Shown: piece by piece, positions 45,910 to 55,325 of the stretch
How the letters are laid out: every line of letters starts with the position of its first letter
How positions within the stretch are numbered: position 1 is the first letter of the stretch
Source: Salinilacihabitans rarus
GTDB lineage: Archaea; Halobacteriota; Halobacteria; Halobacteriales; Natrialbaceae
NCBI RefSeq assembly: GCF_024296665.1
Contig: NZ_CP100762.1
Span: 806,001 to 870,000 of the forward strand
Reading direction: 5' to 3'
DNA: 64,000 nucleotides
Translations under genes and position numbers: made by a program
Notes under the pieces: model-generated
What the model was told of the DNA's origin: nothing
The model's database searches: none
What the model saw: only the letters and a program-made list of their open reading frames with translations

Positions 45910-47054
45910 TGGTTCACCTCCTCAGCGTACGCGACGGCACGCTGAACCGCGTCCTCGAGGGTCTCCTCGACCGTCACGAGGTCCTCGTTCAGGATCTCCA
46001 TGCCTTCCTCCCAGTTCGTCCCCGCGAGGCGGACGACCACGGGCTTTGGGATCTCGTCGAACCGTTCGAGCGCCTCGTTGATCCCCTTCGCGACCTCGTC
46101 GCCGCGGGTGATCCCGCCGAAGATGTTGAAGACGACGGAGTCGACGTTCTCGTCGGAGAACACCATGTCCAGGGCGTTGGCGATCCGCTCGGCCTTCGCG
46201 CCGCCGCCGACGTCGAGGAAGTTGGCGGGTTCGCCGCCGTAGTAGTCGACGAGGTCGAGGGTCGTCATCACGAGCCCCGCGCCGTTGCCGATGATGCCGA
46301 CGTTGCCCGAGAGGCGGACGTAGTCGAAGTCGTACTCGTCGGCCTTCCGTTCGAGTTCGTCGCCGCCGGCCGCCTCCTCTTCCATCTCCGCGAGGTCGGG
46401 CTGGCGGAAGAGGGCGTCCTCGTCGACGTTCATCACGGCGTCGGCCGCGACGACCTCGTCGTCGGCCGTGACCATCAGCGGGTTGATCTCGGCGTCGGAG
46501 CCGTCCTTCTCGTCCCAGAGGTCGTACAGCGTCGCGAGGACGCCCGAGACGTCGCGGGCGACCGCCCGGTCGACGCCGGCGTCGTAGACGGCCTTGCGGG
46601 CCTGGTAGGGGTGCATCCCGAACGCGGGGTCGACGTGCTCGCGGGCGATCGCGTCGGGGTCCTCAGCGGCGACCTCCTCGATGTTGACCCCGCCGCGGGT
46701 CGAGACCATCGCGACGGGCTTGCCCTCGCCGCGGTCCATCGTGATCCCGACGTAGAGTTCGTCGGTGAAGTCGACGGCCGCCTCGACCAGCACGCGGTCG
46801 ACGCGGTAGCCCTTGAGGTCCATCCCGAGGATGGCCTCGGCCGCCTCGCGAGCCTCGTCCGCGTCCTCGGCGAGTTTGATCCCCCCGGCCTTGCCTCGGC
46901 CGCCGACCTGTACCTGCGCCTTGATCGCGACCGGGTAACCGATCTCCTCGGCCGCGGTCAACGCGCCGTCGACGTCCGACGCCAGTTGTGACTCCGGCGT
47001 CGGGATTCCGGCGTCGGCGAAGACCTCTTTCGCCTGATACTCGTGAAGCTTCAT
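45906..47054 (-). CDS. sucC: Succinate-CoA ligase subunit beta
   Basis: The 382-residue subunit has the ATP-grasp fold: [18 protein letters not shown] at the N terminus, [20 protein letters not shown] for nucleotide binding, and [13 protein letters not shown] near the C terminus. It is upstream of sucD in the operon. A TATA-like ATTTAAG lies about 30 bases upstream of the ATG. Confidence 0.96.
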   Translation of the reverse strand: MKLHEYQAKEVFADAGIPTPESQLASDVDGALTAAEEIGYPVAIKAQVQVGGRGKAGGIKLAEDADEAREAAEAILGMDLKGYRVDRVLVEAAVDFTDELYVGITMDRGEGKPVAMVSTRGGVNIEEVAAEDPDAIAREHVDPAFGMHPYQARKAVYDAGVDRAVARDVSGVLATLYDLWDEKDGSDAEINPLMVTADDEVVAADAVMNVDEDALFRQPDLAEMEEEAAGGDELERKADEYDFDYVRLSGNVGIIGNGAGLVMTTLDLVDYYGGEPANFLDVGGGAKAERIANALDMVFSDENVDSVVFNIFGGITRGDEVAKGINEALERFDEIPKPVVVRLAGTNWEEGMEILNEDLVTVEETLEDAVQRAVAYAEEVNQ

Positions 47055-47082
47055 TGCGCACTCGAAAGGCGGTTCCGCCGTT

Positions 47083-47090
47083 GCTTAAAT
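47083..47090 (-). promoter_or_regulatory. TATA-like box of sucCD
   Basis: On the minus strand ATTTAAGC stands about 29-36 bases before the sucC ATG, in line with a short-leader transcript. Confidence 0.45.
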
Positions 47091-47204
47091 CATGGCAGTT
47101 TCGTCTCGCGCCAGTGCCCGCGACCGCGTTCGACACCGCCGGCCCGTTCCGGAACCGCGGGAGCGACCGCTACCTACTACCCCTCCTCGCCCCGAGTGTC
47201 GCGT

Positions 47205-47984
47205 ATGCAGGTCATCGGCGTCACCGGCCCCTCAGACTCCGGCAAGACGACGCTCGTCGAGCGACTCGCGGCCCGACTCGCCGACCGCGGCACCGTCGCG
47301 ACGGTCAAGCACATGACCCACGCGCCGGACGTCGACACCGAGGGCAAAGACACCGCACGCCACCGGGAGGCCGGCGCGGGGACGACCTACGGGATCACCG
47401 ACGAGGAGGGCTGGTTCGCGACCGGCGAGCGCCTCGGTCTCGTCGACGCGCTCGAACGCCTCGCGCCCGCCCACGAGTACGCCCTCGTCGAGGGCTACGG
47501 CTTCGCCTCGCTCCCCCGGGTTGCCCTCGACGGCCGGCCCGTCGAGGGCGACGACCGGTGGGGACGGATCGTCGCCAGCGGCGACGGAGTCGACGACGTC
47601 GACGTCGCGGAACTGGTCACGACCGTCGACGCCCTCGCCCCCTTCGAGACGCTCGCGTCGCTGCGCGCACGGACGGCGGCCGCCGACGGCCGGCCGGTCG
47701 TCGGCGCGCGCGCGACGGTCGACGCGTCGGCGGGGAGCGACGGCGCCCTCGCCCGCGTCAGCGCCGCCCTCGACCGACTCGACGCCCGCGACGTCGCGGG
47801 CGTCCGGACCCTCCGCACGCACGTCCAGCCGGGGGTCTTCGAGGGGGAGCCGGCGACCGCGCTCGCCGTCGCGACGGTCGACCGGCCGGACGCGCTCGGC
47901 GGGGCCGCGGCGGCGCTGGTCGACGCCCTCGACGGAGTCGGCGACGCGGCGGACGTGACGGTCACGACGGGGGACGGCTCCTGA
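47205..47984 (+). CDS. mobB: MobB-like molybdopterin-guanine dinucleotide protein
   Basis: The protein (259 residues) has an N-terminal P-loop domain (GVTGPSDSGKTTLVERLAAR) and the MobB signature VATVKHMTHAPDVDTEGKDT with HREAGA right after. Such GTPases assist molybdenum-cofactor maturation. The last roughly 100 residues are an added domain not present in short bacterial MobB. I placed the start at MQVIGVTG, since the longer frame overlaps the sucC promoter. Confidence 0.85.
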   Translation: MQVIGVTGPSDSGKTTLVERLAARLADRGTVATVKHMTHAPDVDTEGKDTARHREAGAGTTYGITDEEGWFATGERLGLVDALERLAPAHEYALVEGYGFASLPRVALDGRPVEGDDRWGRIVASGDGVDDVDVAELVTTVDALAPFETLASLRARTAAADGRPVVGARATVDASAGSDGALARVSAALDRLDARDVAGVRTLRTHVQPGVFEGEPATALAVATVDRPDALGGAAAALVDALDGVGDAADVTVTTGDGS

Positions 47985-48040
47985 CGCAAACCCAGAGTTG
48001 AAGGCCGCGCCGCCCGTTCTTTCGTCCGAGTAACCGTCCC

Positions 48041-48910
48041 GTGATCAGCCGGACTTCCCAGGGACTGCGGCGGTGGGCGTCGTCGCCGACGACCCTCCTC
48101 CTGTTTCTGGTACACAGCAACCTCCTCATCTCGCTGTCGGCGGCGAGCGTCGCGGTCACGACGGTCGTCCTCGCCGACCTCCCGCTCCGGCTCCTGCCCG
48201 TCTGTATCGTCTTCGCCGTCACGCTGTTCGTCTACAGCTTCAACCGGCTGGCCGACCTCGACGAGGACGAGCGAAACGTTCCGGGCCGGGCGGCGTTCAC
48301 GCGGCGGTACGGCCCCGTCCTGTTCGCCCTCGGGGTCGCCTGCTACCTCGCCGTCTTCGTGCTGGCGGTCGTGTGGGACCTCCCCGGCGCCCCGCTGCTG
48401 GTCGTCCCGTTCGTCGTCGCCATCCTCTACTCGACGGTCGGGTTGAAACGGCTGTTCCTCGTGAAGAACCTCACCGTCGGGGTCGCCTGGGGGCTGATCC
48501 CGCTCGGCGTCGGCGTCTACTACGACGCTCTCGGCTCGACCGAGATCCGGTTCCTGTTCGGCTTCGTCACCGCCGTGCTGACCATCGCCGCCGTCGTCTT
48601 CGACGTCAAGGACATCGAGGGCGACCGGGCCGAGGGGATCCGGACCGTCCCCAACACGTTCGGCCCGCGGGCGACCCGGATCGCCACCGCGGCCGCGACC
48701 GTCGTCGTCTCGGTCGTCGTCCTCGGGTTCGTTCTCGCGGGCGTCCTCGGCCGGGGATTCCTCGTCTTGCTCGCGTTTACCGCCTACGTCTTCGGGTACT
48801 GCCTCGCGGCGACGCCCGACCGCGGCCCCCTCTTCTACGGCTTCGTCGTCGACGGCGAGCACGTCTTCCTCGCCGCGCTCGTGCTCGTGCTGGATGCGAC
48901 GGCGTGGTAA
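48041..48910 (+). CDS. UbiA-family prenyltransferase
   Basis: This membrane enzyme (289 residues, GTG start) has about eight hydrophobic helices and the two Asp-rich motifs: NRLADLDEDE in the first half and DVKDIEGDR in the second. It attaches a prenyl chain to an acceptor, perhaps a quinone, lipid or haem precursor, which cannot be told by eye. The ATG alternatives further in would remove the first helix, so GTG is preferred. Confidence 0.85.
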   Translation: MISRTSQGLRRWASSPTTLLLFLVHSNLLISLSAASVAVTTVVLADLPLRLLPVCIVFAVTLFVYSFNRLADLDEDERNVPGRAAFTRRYGPVLFALGVACYLAVFVLAVVWDLPGAPLLVVPFVVAILYSTVGLKRLFLVKNLTVGVAWGLIPLGVGVYYDALGSTEIRFLFGFVTAVLTIAAVVFDVKDIEGDRAEGIRTVPNTFGPRATRIATAAATVVVSVVVLGFVLAGVLGRGFLVLLAFTAYVFGYCLAATPDRGPLFYGFVVDGEHVFLAALVLVLDATAW

Positions 48911-48921
48911 TTCCGAAACCA

Positions 48922-48948
48922 TTGGTTATCGGTATATGCTATAACCAA
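48922..48948. promoter_or_regulatory. Inverted repeat TTGGTTAT-N11-ATAACCAA
   Basis: Perfect eight-base arms surround CGGTATATGCT, which itself looks like a TATA element. It stands 12 bases after the UbiA stop and about 230 bases before the first microprotein. A 16-codon frame starts at 48952. It may be an operator for an unrecognised short transcript. Confidence 0.4.
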
Positions 48949-49100
48949 AAGATGTATGTCGTCCGGGTCCGACCTACGGACCGTTCGCAGGGGAGTCGGT
49001 AGGTGGATACGGTCTCGACGCATCGCCTGCGGACCGGTTCGCGTTTTGGCACCGACGACGGCCCAGAGCCCCGCCTCCGCCGCCGAACCCGGTGTTTGCC

Positions 49101-49171
49101 CGGTAATCTCGAATTCGACGGGGGTAAAATAAGTCGAATATGGAAAAATATAAGGTCGGTCGAGATTACCG
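49101..49171. promoter_or_regulatory. 12-base inverted repeat flanking the TATA box of microprotein 1
   Basis: CGGTAATCTCGA (49101-49112) and its exact inverse TCGAGATTACCG (49160-49171) flank AAATATAA (49146-49153), which is about 28 bases before the ATG. A protein dimer bridging both arms would wrap the promoter. The arms are longer than chance would readily give in this short gap. Confidence 0.6.
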
Positions 49172-49177
49172 CTGCCC

Positions 49178-49264
49178 ATGGGCATACTCAATGACCTGCT
49201 CGACCGGGTGACCGGCGACGGAGACGACGAATCGACCGACGACGAACCGGAGGAAGAGGAGTAG
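49178..49264 (+). CDS. Acidic microprotein 1, 28 residues
   Basis: The ATG frame encodes a short amphipathic helix, MGILNDLLDRVTGDGDD, followed by a tail of Asp/Glu and a TAG stop. The TATA box sits at leaderless distance. It matches in length and layout a second microprotein 421 bases further on. No family is recognised; a membrane- or protein-docking helix with a charged tail is what the sequence shows. Confidence 0.55.
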   Translation: MGILNDLLDRVTGDGDDESTDDEPEEEE

Positions 49265-49529
49265 CCGTCGACTCCGGTCCCCCGTCGCAACGGCCCTCGG
49301 CGGCGGCCGGACGGGCCCTGTCCCGTCGGCCGTTCACACGCGCGACCGACGGTCCCGTCCCGCCGCCGACGCGAACATCGATCCCAACGTCACGTCCCGG
49401 CCGCCGGACTCCCCACCCTGTTCCCGGCGGCCGGACACGACGGGCCCTCGCCCGTCACCGATCCTCGAACGTCGGGCCGTCACCGCGAGCGTCGCGGCTA
49501 CCCGCCGACGGCGCCGACGTTCGTTAGCA

Positions 49530-49590
49530 CAATTTACCCCACCGTGAACAAATTGAACCACAGAAAGCTATAATACTATCCAGTATAGCT
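49530..49590. promoter_or_regulatory. Promoter of microprotein 2 with nested inverted repeats
   Basis: CTATAATACT is about 22-31 bases before the ATG. It lies inside AGCTATA (49566-49572) and TATAGCT (49584-49590), which are perfect inverse copies, and a second pair, ATACT/AGTAT, overlaps them. Upstream are CAATTT (49530) and AAATTG (49550), also an inverted pair. The rest of the 334 bases between the two microproteins shows no gene. Confidence 0.55.
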
Positions 49591-49598
49591 CACCGAAT

Positions 49599-49685
49599 AT
49601 GCGGCTCATCGACAGACTGCTCGGCCGGAACGAGGACGAACCGAACGAGAAAGCGGAGCAGGAGATCGAAGTCGAAGAGGCGTAG
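49599..49685 (+). CDS. Acidic microprotein 2, 28 residues
   Basis: It begins MRLIDRLLGRNEDEPNEKAE and ends in EIEVEEA before TAG. The length is the same as microprotein 1, with the same plan of an N-terminal amphipathic helix and acidic tail but a different sequence. The promoter is well formed and leaderless. The pair may be paralogues. Confidence 0.55.
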   Translation: MRLIDRLLGRNEDEPNEKAEQEIEVEEA

Positions 49686-49996
49686 GCGCCGGTACCGGAC
49701 GCTGCCGGAGTCGTGACGGCGTTCGTGGACGCACGCGGCGATACCGGGCCACGGCGCGGGAGACCGCGCCCGGCGCGGGCGCCCCGCGTCACGCGGACGT
49801 CGCGACCCCGTGGGGACCGCGGTACCCGTCCGATCAACGGCCTGTCACCGTGGACGGGCGCTCCCCGGCGCTCCTTTCTGCGCGAACGCCTGCCGATCCG
49901 AGACCCCGATCCGTCGTTCGAGCGCGACCCGCGAGCGGCGCCCGCCGCGACGCTCGCCGGTCGAAAACCGTGCGTGGGCGTCGGGCGACCCTCGAT
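49686..49996. other. 311-base intergenic region, convergent
   Basis: It lies between microprotein 2 and the end of a minus-strand membrane-protein gene. It is GC-rich with no clear promoter, repeat or reading frame that I trust. It is probably spacer. Confidence 0.4.
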
Positions 49997-50491
49997 TCAG
50001 TCCCGGGCCAGCGCCGTCCGGACGAGGGGGAACCACGCCCCGAGGACGGCGCCGAACCAGACGAGCGCGACGTAGCTCTCGAGGTGGCGGTACGGACGCG
50101 GGTAGGGGATGCCGGCGACGACGTCGAGCCAGAGGGGTACGCCGTAGGCGACCACGCCCAGCCAGAGCAGAGTGCCGTAGGCCACGCCGAGGCAGGCGCC
50201 GAGGAACGGACTGCGCAGCGCCGCCACGACCGGCAGCGGTGCGTACCGGAGCCGCGCGACGGTCGTGAGGACGGCGACGAATGCGGCGCCGACGACGAGG
50301 CTGTGGGCGAACACCAGCGCCCACCCGCCGAGGGTCCCGTCGATCCCGTACAGGCCGGCGAGTGCCCCCAGCAGTCCGGTGTCGACGAGGACGCCGGCGA
50401 CGGCCACGCCGGCGATCAGCGCGGCGACCACCGTGCTGACGGCGGTCGCCGCCGCCGATCGTTCGTGGGATCGTGACTGTCCGTACGCCAT
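49997..50491 (-). CDS. Haloarchaeal integral membrane protein, 164 residues
   Basis: Four predicted helices are visible, for example STVVAALIAGVAVAGVLVD and AVLGAWFPLVRTAL. The part GTLLWLGVVAYGVPLWL resembles the membrane part found in front of some haloarchaeal histidine kinases, but no kinase follows. A TATA-like TTTAGAT lies about 30 bases upstream of the ATG. Function is unknown. Confidence 0.65.
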   Translation of the reverse strand: MAYGQSRSHERSAAATAVSTVVAALIAGVAVAGVLVDTGLLGALAGLYGIDGTLGGWALVFAHSLVVGAAFVAVLTTVARLRYAPLPVVAALRSPFLGACLGVAYGTLLWLGVVAYGVPLWLDVVAGIPYPRPYRHLESYVALVWFGAVLGAWFPLVRTALARD

Positions 50492-50691
50492 GAACGATCC
50501 ATACCGGCAGGGCCGCAAGAATCTATCTAAATCTCGCGTGACTGTCTCGCGCGTCGAGAGTTCCGGCGTCGAGACGGGCCCCGGCCGCGCCGAAAAGCGC
50601 GCCGGCACGCCCGCGACGGCCGACCGATCGGTTCTGGAGACGGTCGCGGCGGTGGGAAGCTTTATCCGACGGCGATAGAGAGTGAAGACGC

Positions 50692-52044
50692 ATGGACACG
50701 TCGAGACGGACGCTGCTGCGCGTCGGCGCCGCCGCCGGCGCGGCCGCGCTGGCCGGGTGCATCGATTCGATCGGGGACGTCGGCGGCGACGGAGGACCGC
50801 CGACGAACTTCTCGTGGCTGTACGACCCCACAACGCTGACCGACGTCGGGAGCCACGGGTTCCTCACGGTCGACGTCGACGCGATCCGCGAACACGAAGA
50901 GCACGTCCCCGAGGAGGTGTGGAACGAACTCGAGGCGCTCGACGAGGAGGTCGAGAACGTCGACATCGAGGAGTTCGACCACCTCACCGGGGTCGGCTTC
51001 GCGGGCAGCGACTTCGCGAGCAACGGGGCCACCGTCGTCGCCTCCGGGTCGTTCGACGCGGCGGCGATCCGCGCCGAGTTCGAGGCGGACGCCGACGCCG
51101 ACGTCCTCGCGGAGACCGAGTGGTCCTACGAGGGCTACGAGGGCTACCACGTCGAGGAAGCGGTGGAGTCGTGGGAGTCGGGGGCCGACGACGACCGCTA
51201 CCAGTCGTTCACGGTCGGCCTGACCGACGAGCACGTCGTCGCCGGCTACGTCCTCGACGACGACCTCCGCAGCGACGAGGCGGTCGAGACGGCGATCGAC
51301 ACCCACGGCGGCGACGGGACGCCGTACTACGAGAGCGACGACGCCGTCCGGGCGCTCGTCGACGGCATCGGCGACGCCGAGATGGGGGCCGGCGCGGCCG
51401 TCGACGAGGACCTGCTCGCGGAGGGGATCGCACAGGCCGACCCCGAGGTCCGCGACGCCCTGCGCGACCTGACGGCGTTCGGCCTGCGGACCGCCCTCGG
51501 CGAGGACGTCGAGACGGGGCTCGTCCTCGTCTACGCCGACGCTGACGCGGTCTCGGCCGACGCGATCGAGTCGCTCGTCGACGACCTCCGCGAGGACCCG
51601 ACGTTCGACGACTCGGTCGAGGACGTCTCGGTCGCCGTCGACGGACGGACGGTCACCGTCACGGCGACCGTCGACGGCGAGACGTTCTGGGAGGGCGTCC
51701 AGACCCCGCTGCAGGGGACCTCGACGAGCGCGCAGACGGCGATCGGGGAGGACACCGTCGAGGGGTCCACGACGACGCCGTCCGTCCCGATGGTCAGCCT
51801 CGAATTCGACTACGATCCGGCGGCCGAGACGGTCACGATCACCCACGCCTCGGGCGACGCCTTCGACGCCGACGCCGTCTCGCTCGCCGGCGACGTGCAA
51901 CGCGACGACGTCCCCGGCTGGGAGGGCGAGGTGACGGTCGGCGACTCGACCGACGGGATCCCCCTGCACTCCGGCGAGATCGTCACGGTGGTCTGGGCGG
52001 ACGACGGGGCGACGATGGTGCTCGGCCAGTTCTTCGCACCCTGA
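50692..52044 (+). CDS. Tat-exported lipoprotein, 450 residues
   Basis: A Tat signal TSRRTLLRVG (Arg5-Arg6) leads to the lipobox ALAGC with Cys23, so the protein is probably lipid-anchored on the outside of the membrane. The mature part is very acidic. The C-terminal 80 residues (FDYDPAAETVTITHASGDAF) resemble the beta domain found in haloarchaeal pilin-like surface proteins. The function is unknown. AGCTTTATCC about 30 bases before the ATG is the TATA box. Confidence 0.8.
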   Translation: MDTSRRTLLRVGAAAGAAALAGCIDSIGDVGGDGGPPTNFSWLYDPTTLTDVGSHGFLTVDVDAIREHEEHVPEEVWNELEALDEEVENVDIEEFDHLTGVGFAGSDFASNGATVVASGSFDAAAIRAEFEADADADVLAETEWSYEGYEGYHVEEAVESWESGADDDRYQSFTVGLTDEHVVAGYVLDDDLRSDEAVETAIDTHGGDGTPYYESDDAVRALVDGIGDAEMGAGAAVDEDLLAEGIAQADPEVRDALRDLTAFGLRTALGEDVETGLVLVYADADAVSADAIESLVDDLREDPTFDDSVEDVSVAVDGRTVTVTATVDGETFWEGVQTPLQGTSTSAQTAIGEDTVEGSTTTPSVPMVSLEFDYDPAAETVTITHASGDAFDADAVSLAGDVQRDDVPGWEGEVTVGDSTDGIPLHSGEIVTVVWADDGATMVLGQFFAP

Positions 52045-52151
52045 CGGTCGCCGGACTACTGACCGTCCTCTCGTTCGGCCGTCGGACGGACGACCCGCCG
52101 CTCGGGGTACAAGCTATAACTCCGACTCCGGTGTGAATTGCGCTGGTACGC

Positions 52152-52571
52152 ATGTACGATACGATCCTCGTTCCGATCGACGGCAGCGACCGCGCCAACC
52201 GCGCCGTCGAGTACGCGCTGTCGCTCGCCGACCGCTACGACGCCACACTCGACTCGCTGTACGTCGTCGAGACCCACCGGTACGGCGAACCCGCGCTGAG
52301 CAGCGCCGAAATCGTGATCAACGAACTCGAAGACCGCGGCGAGGCGGAACTCGAAGCGATCGCCGAGCGGGCCGACGACGCCGGCATCGAGTCCGCGTGG
52401 ACCCTCCGTCACGGCGCTCCCGCGGCCGAGATCCTGACCCGGGCCGACGAGGTCGACGCCGACCTCGTGGTCCTGGGCCACCAGGGGCGAAGCCACACGC
52501 GCACCGACCGCATCGGCAGCGTCGCCGAGCGGGTCGTGCGCGACGCCGACCGGCCGGTGCTCACCGTCTGA
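52152..52571 (+). CDS. Universal stress protein, one UspA domain
   Basis: This single 139-residue Usp begins MYDTILVPIDGSDRANRAVE and ends with the ATP loop LGHQGRSHTRTDRIGSVAER. CTATAAC about 35 bases upstream is the TATA box. It faces the next two Usp genes, which lie on the other strand. Confidence 0.9.
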   Translation: MYDTILVPIDGSDRANRAVEYALSLADRYDATLDSLYVVETHRYGEPALSSAEIVINELEDRGEAELEAIAERADDAGIESAWTLRHGAPAAEILTRADEVDADLVVLGHQGRSHTRTDRIGSVAERVVRDADRPVLTV

Positions 52572-52580
52572 GCGGCCGGA

Positions 52581-53030
52581 CTACCCGTCTGCGGGCTCTT
52601 CCTCCCGAACGATCGTCACCGATCCCGGCGAGCGGCGGGCGACGCGCTCGGCGACGCTCCCGAGCAGGAAGCGCGCGAGTCCGCGGCGGCCGTGGCTCCC
52701 GAGGACGACGTGGTCGACGTCGCGTTCCTCCGCGCACCTGATTATCGTCGGCGCCGTCCGTCCGATCTCGGCCACCGTCTCGACCTCGACGTCGTACTCG
52801 CCCGCGAGCGCCTCGGCCTCGGCCAGCAGTCGCTCGGCGGACTCCTTCGACCGCTCGAACGCCTCCTCCGAGTAGTAGAAGCCGTCCATGCCGTCCCCGG
52901 TGGACCACTCGCGGGGGTCGTTCACGTGGAGCACCAGAACCTCGGCGTCGGGGTACGTCGAGAGCGCGTGGCGAAGGGCGGCGGTCGACTGGGACGATTC
53001 GTCGAACGCGACGAGGATTCGGGTCGCCAT
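52581..53030 (-). CDS. Universal stress protein, one UspA domain
   Basis: The 149-residue protein begins MATRILVAFDESSQSTAALR and has LGSHGRRGLARFLLGSVAER as ATP loop. It is convergent with the preceding Usp and follows another Usp on the same strand, so three single-domain Usp genes are clustered. Confidence 0.9.
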   Translation of the reverse strand: MATRILVAFDESSQSTAALRHALSTYPDAEVLVLHVNDPREWSTGDGMDGFYYSEEAFERSKESAERLLAEAEALAGEYDVEVETVAEIGRTAPTIIRCAEERDVDHVVLGSHGRRGLARFLLGSVAERVARRSPGSVTIVREEEPADG

Positions 53031-53081
53031 GGGCGTCCGATCGACGCCCGAGGATAAAGTCCTGACAGCGTCGGACGGAGA

Positions 53082-53531
53082 TCACCGGATCAGCGTGACG
53101 CGAACCGGCGCGCGGAACGCCACCGCCTCGGTGACGCTCCCGAGCAGGAGCCGCGACTCCTCGTCGCGGCCGTGGCTGCCCATGACGATCGCGTCGATAT
53201 CGTGATCGACGGCGTAGTCGACGATCTCCCGGTCGGGCCGGCCGACGACGGTCTCGGTCTCGACGTCTGCGCCGCGGTCGGCCGTCGTTCGCCGGACGTC
53301 CTCGAAGAGGTCCGCGGCGTGTTCGCGCGCACGTTCGTACCATTCCGCGGAACCGTGAATCGGCTCGACGCCGGTTTCGAAGGGGACGCCGTGGACGCTG
53401 TAGCCGACGTCGGTCGGGTCGACGACGTGTAACGCGACGACCGTCGCGTCGGGGTGCTCTTCGAGCGCGACTTCGAGCGCCCGTTCGGACAGCGGCGAGC
53501 CGTCGACCGGAACGAGGATGCGATCGACCAT
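53082..53531 (-). CDS. Universal stress protein, one UspA domain
   Basis: The 149-residue protein has VDRILVPVDGSPLSERALEV at the start and MGSHGRDEESRLLLGSVTEA at the end. I used the ATG directly before VDRILV; a start five codons upstream is possible. It lies upstream of the other minus-strand Usp with a gap of about 50 bases and may be co-transcribed. Confidence 0.9.
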   Translation of the reverse strand: MVDRILVPVDGSPLSERALEVALEEHPDATVVALHVVDPTDVGYSVHGVPFETGVEPIHGSAEWYERAREHAADLFEDVRRTTADRGADVETETVVGRPDREIVDYAVDHDIDAIVMGSHGRDEESRLLLGSVTEAVAFRAPVRVTLIR

Positions 53532-53606
53532 CCGGTCGGACTCCACCGGGCAGTGGCAAAAAGGTCCCGTGCCCGCGGCCGAGGTCCGACGACGGGCCGT
53601 CGTCGG

Positions 53607-53894
53607 TCACCGGGCGTCCGCCGCCGCGGCCTCGACGACCTCGCCGGTCATCGACCAGCCGTCGTCGGCCGGTCCCTTGCGGCCGACGAGGATCGCGTCC
53701 CCGTCCTCGCTGGAGACGAACCGGTAGGTGGCGCCGGCGTCGTCCTCCCGGGTCGCCTCGGCACGGAACTCCCGCTGGAAGAACTCCGCGGACGAGACGC
53801 GGAACACGGCTTCCGTGCCGTCGTCGAGCGCGAGCCTGACGGGGTCGGGCGTCACGTTGTGGATTCGCTTCGCGATCGGGTTGAGGTCGGCCAT
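53607..53894 (-). CDS. Haloarchaeal small protein of unknown function, 95 residues
   Basis: The sequence ADLNPIAKRIHNVTPDPVRL followed by a beta-rich part with AEFFQREFRAEAT suggests a compact beta-barrel-like domain conserved in haloarchaea. A longer frame exists upstream, but the chosen ATG begins the conserved part. It is next to the Usp cluster on the same strand. Confidence 0.65.
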   Translation of the reverse strand: MADLNPIAKRIHNVTPDPVRLALDDGTEAVFRVSSAEFFQREFRAEATREDDAGATYRFVSSEDGDAILVGRKGPADDGWSMTGEVVEAAAADAR

Positions 53895-54119
53895 GCCGGA
53901 CGAGACGCTCGACGCGGACGAGACGGTTTCGGTCGGAATCGACACGTCTCCGCGGAACGAATTGCCGGTATCTGTGACGATCGCGGGGTCCCGCTTCTCC
54001 CGCAGACCGGGCGCTCGGGCACCCGAGGGCGTGGCCGGCCACCGCTCGCCCGTCACCGATCCCCGCGTCGACGTTCCGGGACCGAGTAGTTGATGAAACT
54101 TCCCAAGAGTTGTTAATTT

Positions 54120-54569
54120 ATGAGTGAATCAGAGCGGCTGGAGCGTTTCGCGGTGACGGCGACGGCCGAGAGCGGGACGAGGACCGCGGTGACGACCCGC
54201 GGGTTCGAGTTCGTCGTCGACGAACCGGACGACCTCGGCGGGACGAACGAGGGGCCAAACCCCGTGGAGTACCTGCTGGGCGCCTGGGCGGGCTGTATCA
54301 ACGTCGTCGCACACACCGTCGCCGACGAGCGCGACGTCGACCTGCACGACGTCGACGTCGAACTCGAAGGCGAACTCGACCCCGCCGCGTTCATGGGGAT
54401 GGCCGACGACGTCCGCCCGGGCTACCAGTCGATCGAGGTGACCGTCCACGTCGACGCCGACGCCGACGAGGAGACGCTGCGCGAACTGCTCGCCGAGGTC
54501 GAGGACCGCTGTCCCGTCGGGGACAACATCGAGAACGACACGCCGGTGACTCTCACCCTCGACGCCTGA
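54120..54569 (+). CDS. OsmC/Ohr-family peroxiredoxin-like protein
   Basis: The 149-residue OsmC-family protein reduces organic peroxides through two Cys. One is in AGCINVVAHTVA and the other in VEDRCPVGDNIEN; both positions fit the family. GGTNEGPNPVEYLLGAWAGC is the family signature. It stands alone between small genes and probably has an oxidative stress role. Confidence 0.9.
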   Translation: MSESERLERFAVTATAESGTRTAVTTRGFEFVVDEPDDLGGTNEGPNPVEYLLGAWAGCINVVAHTVADERDVDLHDVDVELEGELDPAAFMGMADDVRPGYQSIEVTVHVDADADEETLRELLAEVEDRCPVGDNIENDTPVTLTLDA

Positions 54570-54593
54570 CCGTCGCCGGGCGGCGCCGGACAG

Positions 54594-55325
54594 TCAGGCG
54601 TCTTCGATCCGTTCTATCGCCTCGTCGAACCGCTCCGGCGGCTGAGCGCCGACGAGCGTCCCGGCCGTCTCGGACGCCGGGTCGAAGACGACGAACGTCG
54701 GCGTCCCCGTGATCCCGAACGAGCGCGCCAGTTCCGCGTCGGCGCCGACCGCTTCCTCGAACGTCGACCGGCGATCCGCGAGACACGTTTCGAGCGCGTC
54801 GGCGTCGACGCCCGGGACCGAGCGCGCGTACCCGACGAGCGCGTCGGCCGCGGCCCACCCCGAGTTCTTCTCGCCCTGTTCGTCGAAGACCGCCGCGTGC
54901 CAGTCCCAGTAGACGTCCGGCTCCGAGCCGCGAACCTGCTCCCAGACGCACCGCGCGGCGACCGCGGCGGTCATCGAGTCCGCCCCGAAGTACGGCACCG
55001 GGACGAAGACGATGCGGACCCGGCCCGGTTCCACGTGCGTTCGGACGACCTCCGGGAGGGTCTCCCGTTCGAACCGCTCGCAGAACGGACACTGGAAGTC
55101 CGTCCAGTAGTACATCTCGAGCGGCGCGTCGGGCGACCCCATGATCGGCTTTCCGGTCAGGTCGACGCCGAGTCCGGACGTCTCGTCGCTCGCGTGAAAC
55201 GACGGGGACAGGTCGTGTGCCGCGTCCTCGTCCGACCGCGCGCGGTAGTAGGCGGCTCCGCCGCTGCCGAGCGCCACGACCGATCCGGCGAGGAAGGCGC
55301 GACGGGACGGCTGATCGAGCGTCAT
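54594..55325 (-). CDS. DsbA-like thioredoxin-fold protein, Tat-exported
   Basis: This 243-residue protein has a Tat signal (SRRAFLAGSVVALGSGG) and a DsbA/thioredoxin domain with CPFC (Cys79, Cys82) and the cis-Pro stretch FGITGTPTFVVF near the C terminus. It would form or reduce disulfides outside the membrane. It is divergent from two membrane-protein genes that also carry CxxC, which suggests a linked thiol system. Confidence 0.88.
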   Translation of the reverse strand: MTLDQPSRRAFLAGSVVALGSGGAAYYRARSDEDAAHDLSPSFHASDETSGLGVDLTGKPIMGSPDAPLEMYYWTDFQCPFCERFERETLPEVVRTHVEPGRVRIVFVPVPYFGADSMTAAVAARCVWEQVRGSEPDVYWDWHAAVFDEQGEKNSGWAAADALVGYARSVPGVDADALETCLADRRSTFEEAVGADAELARSFGITGTPTFVVFDPASETAGTLVGAQPPERFDEAIERIEDA

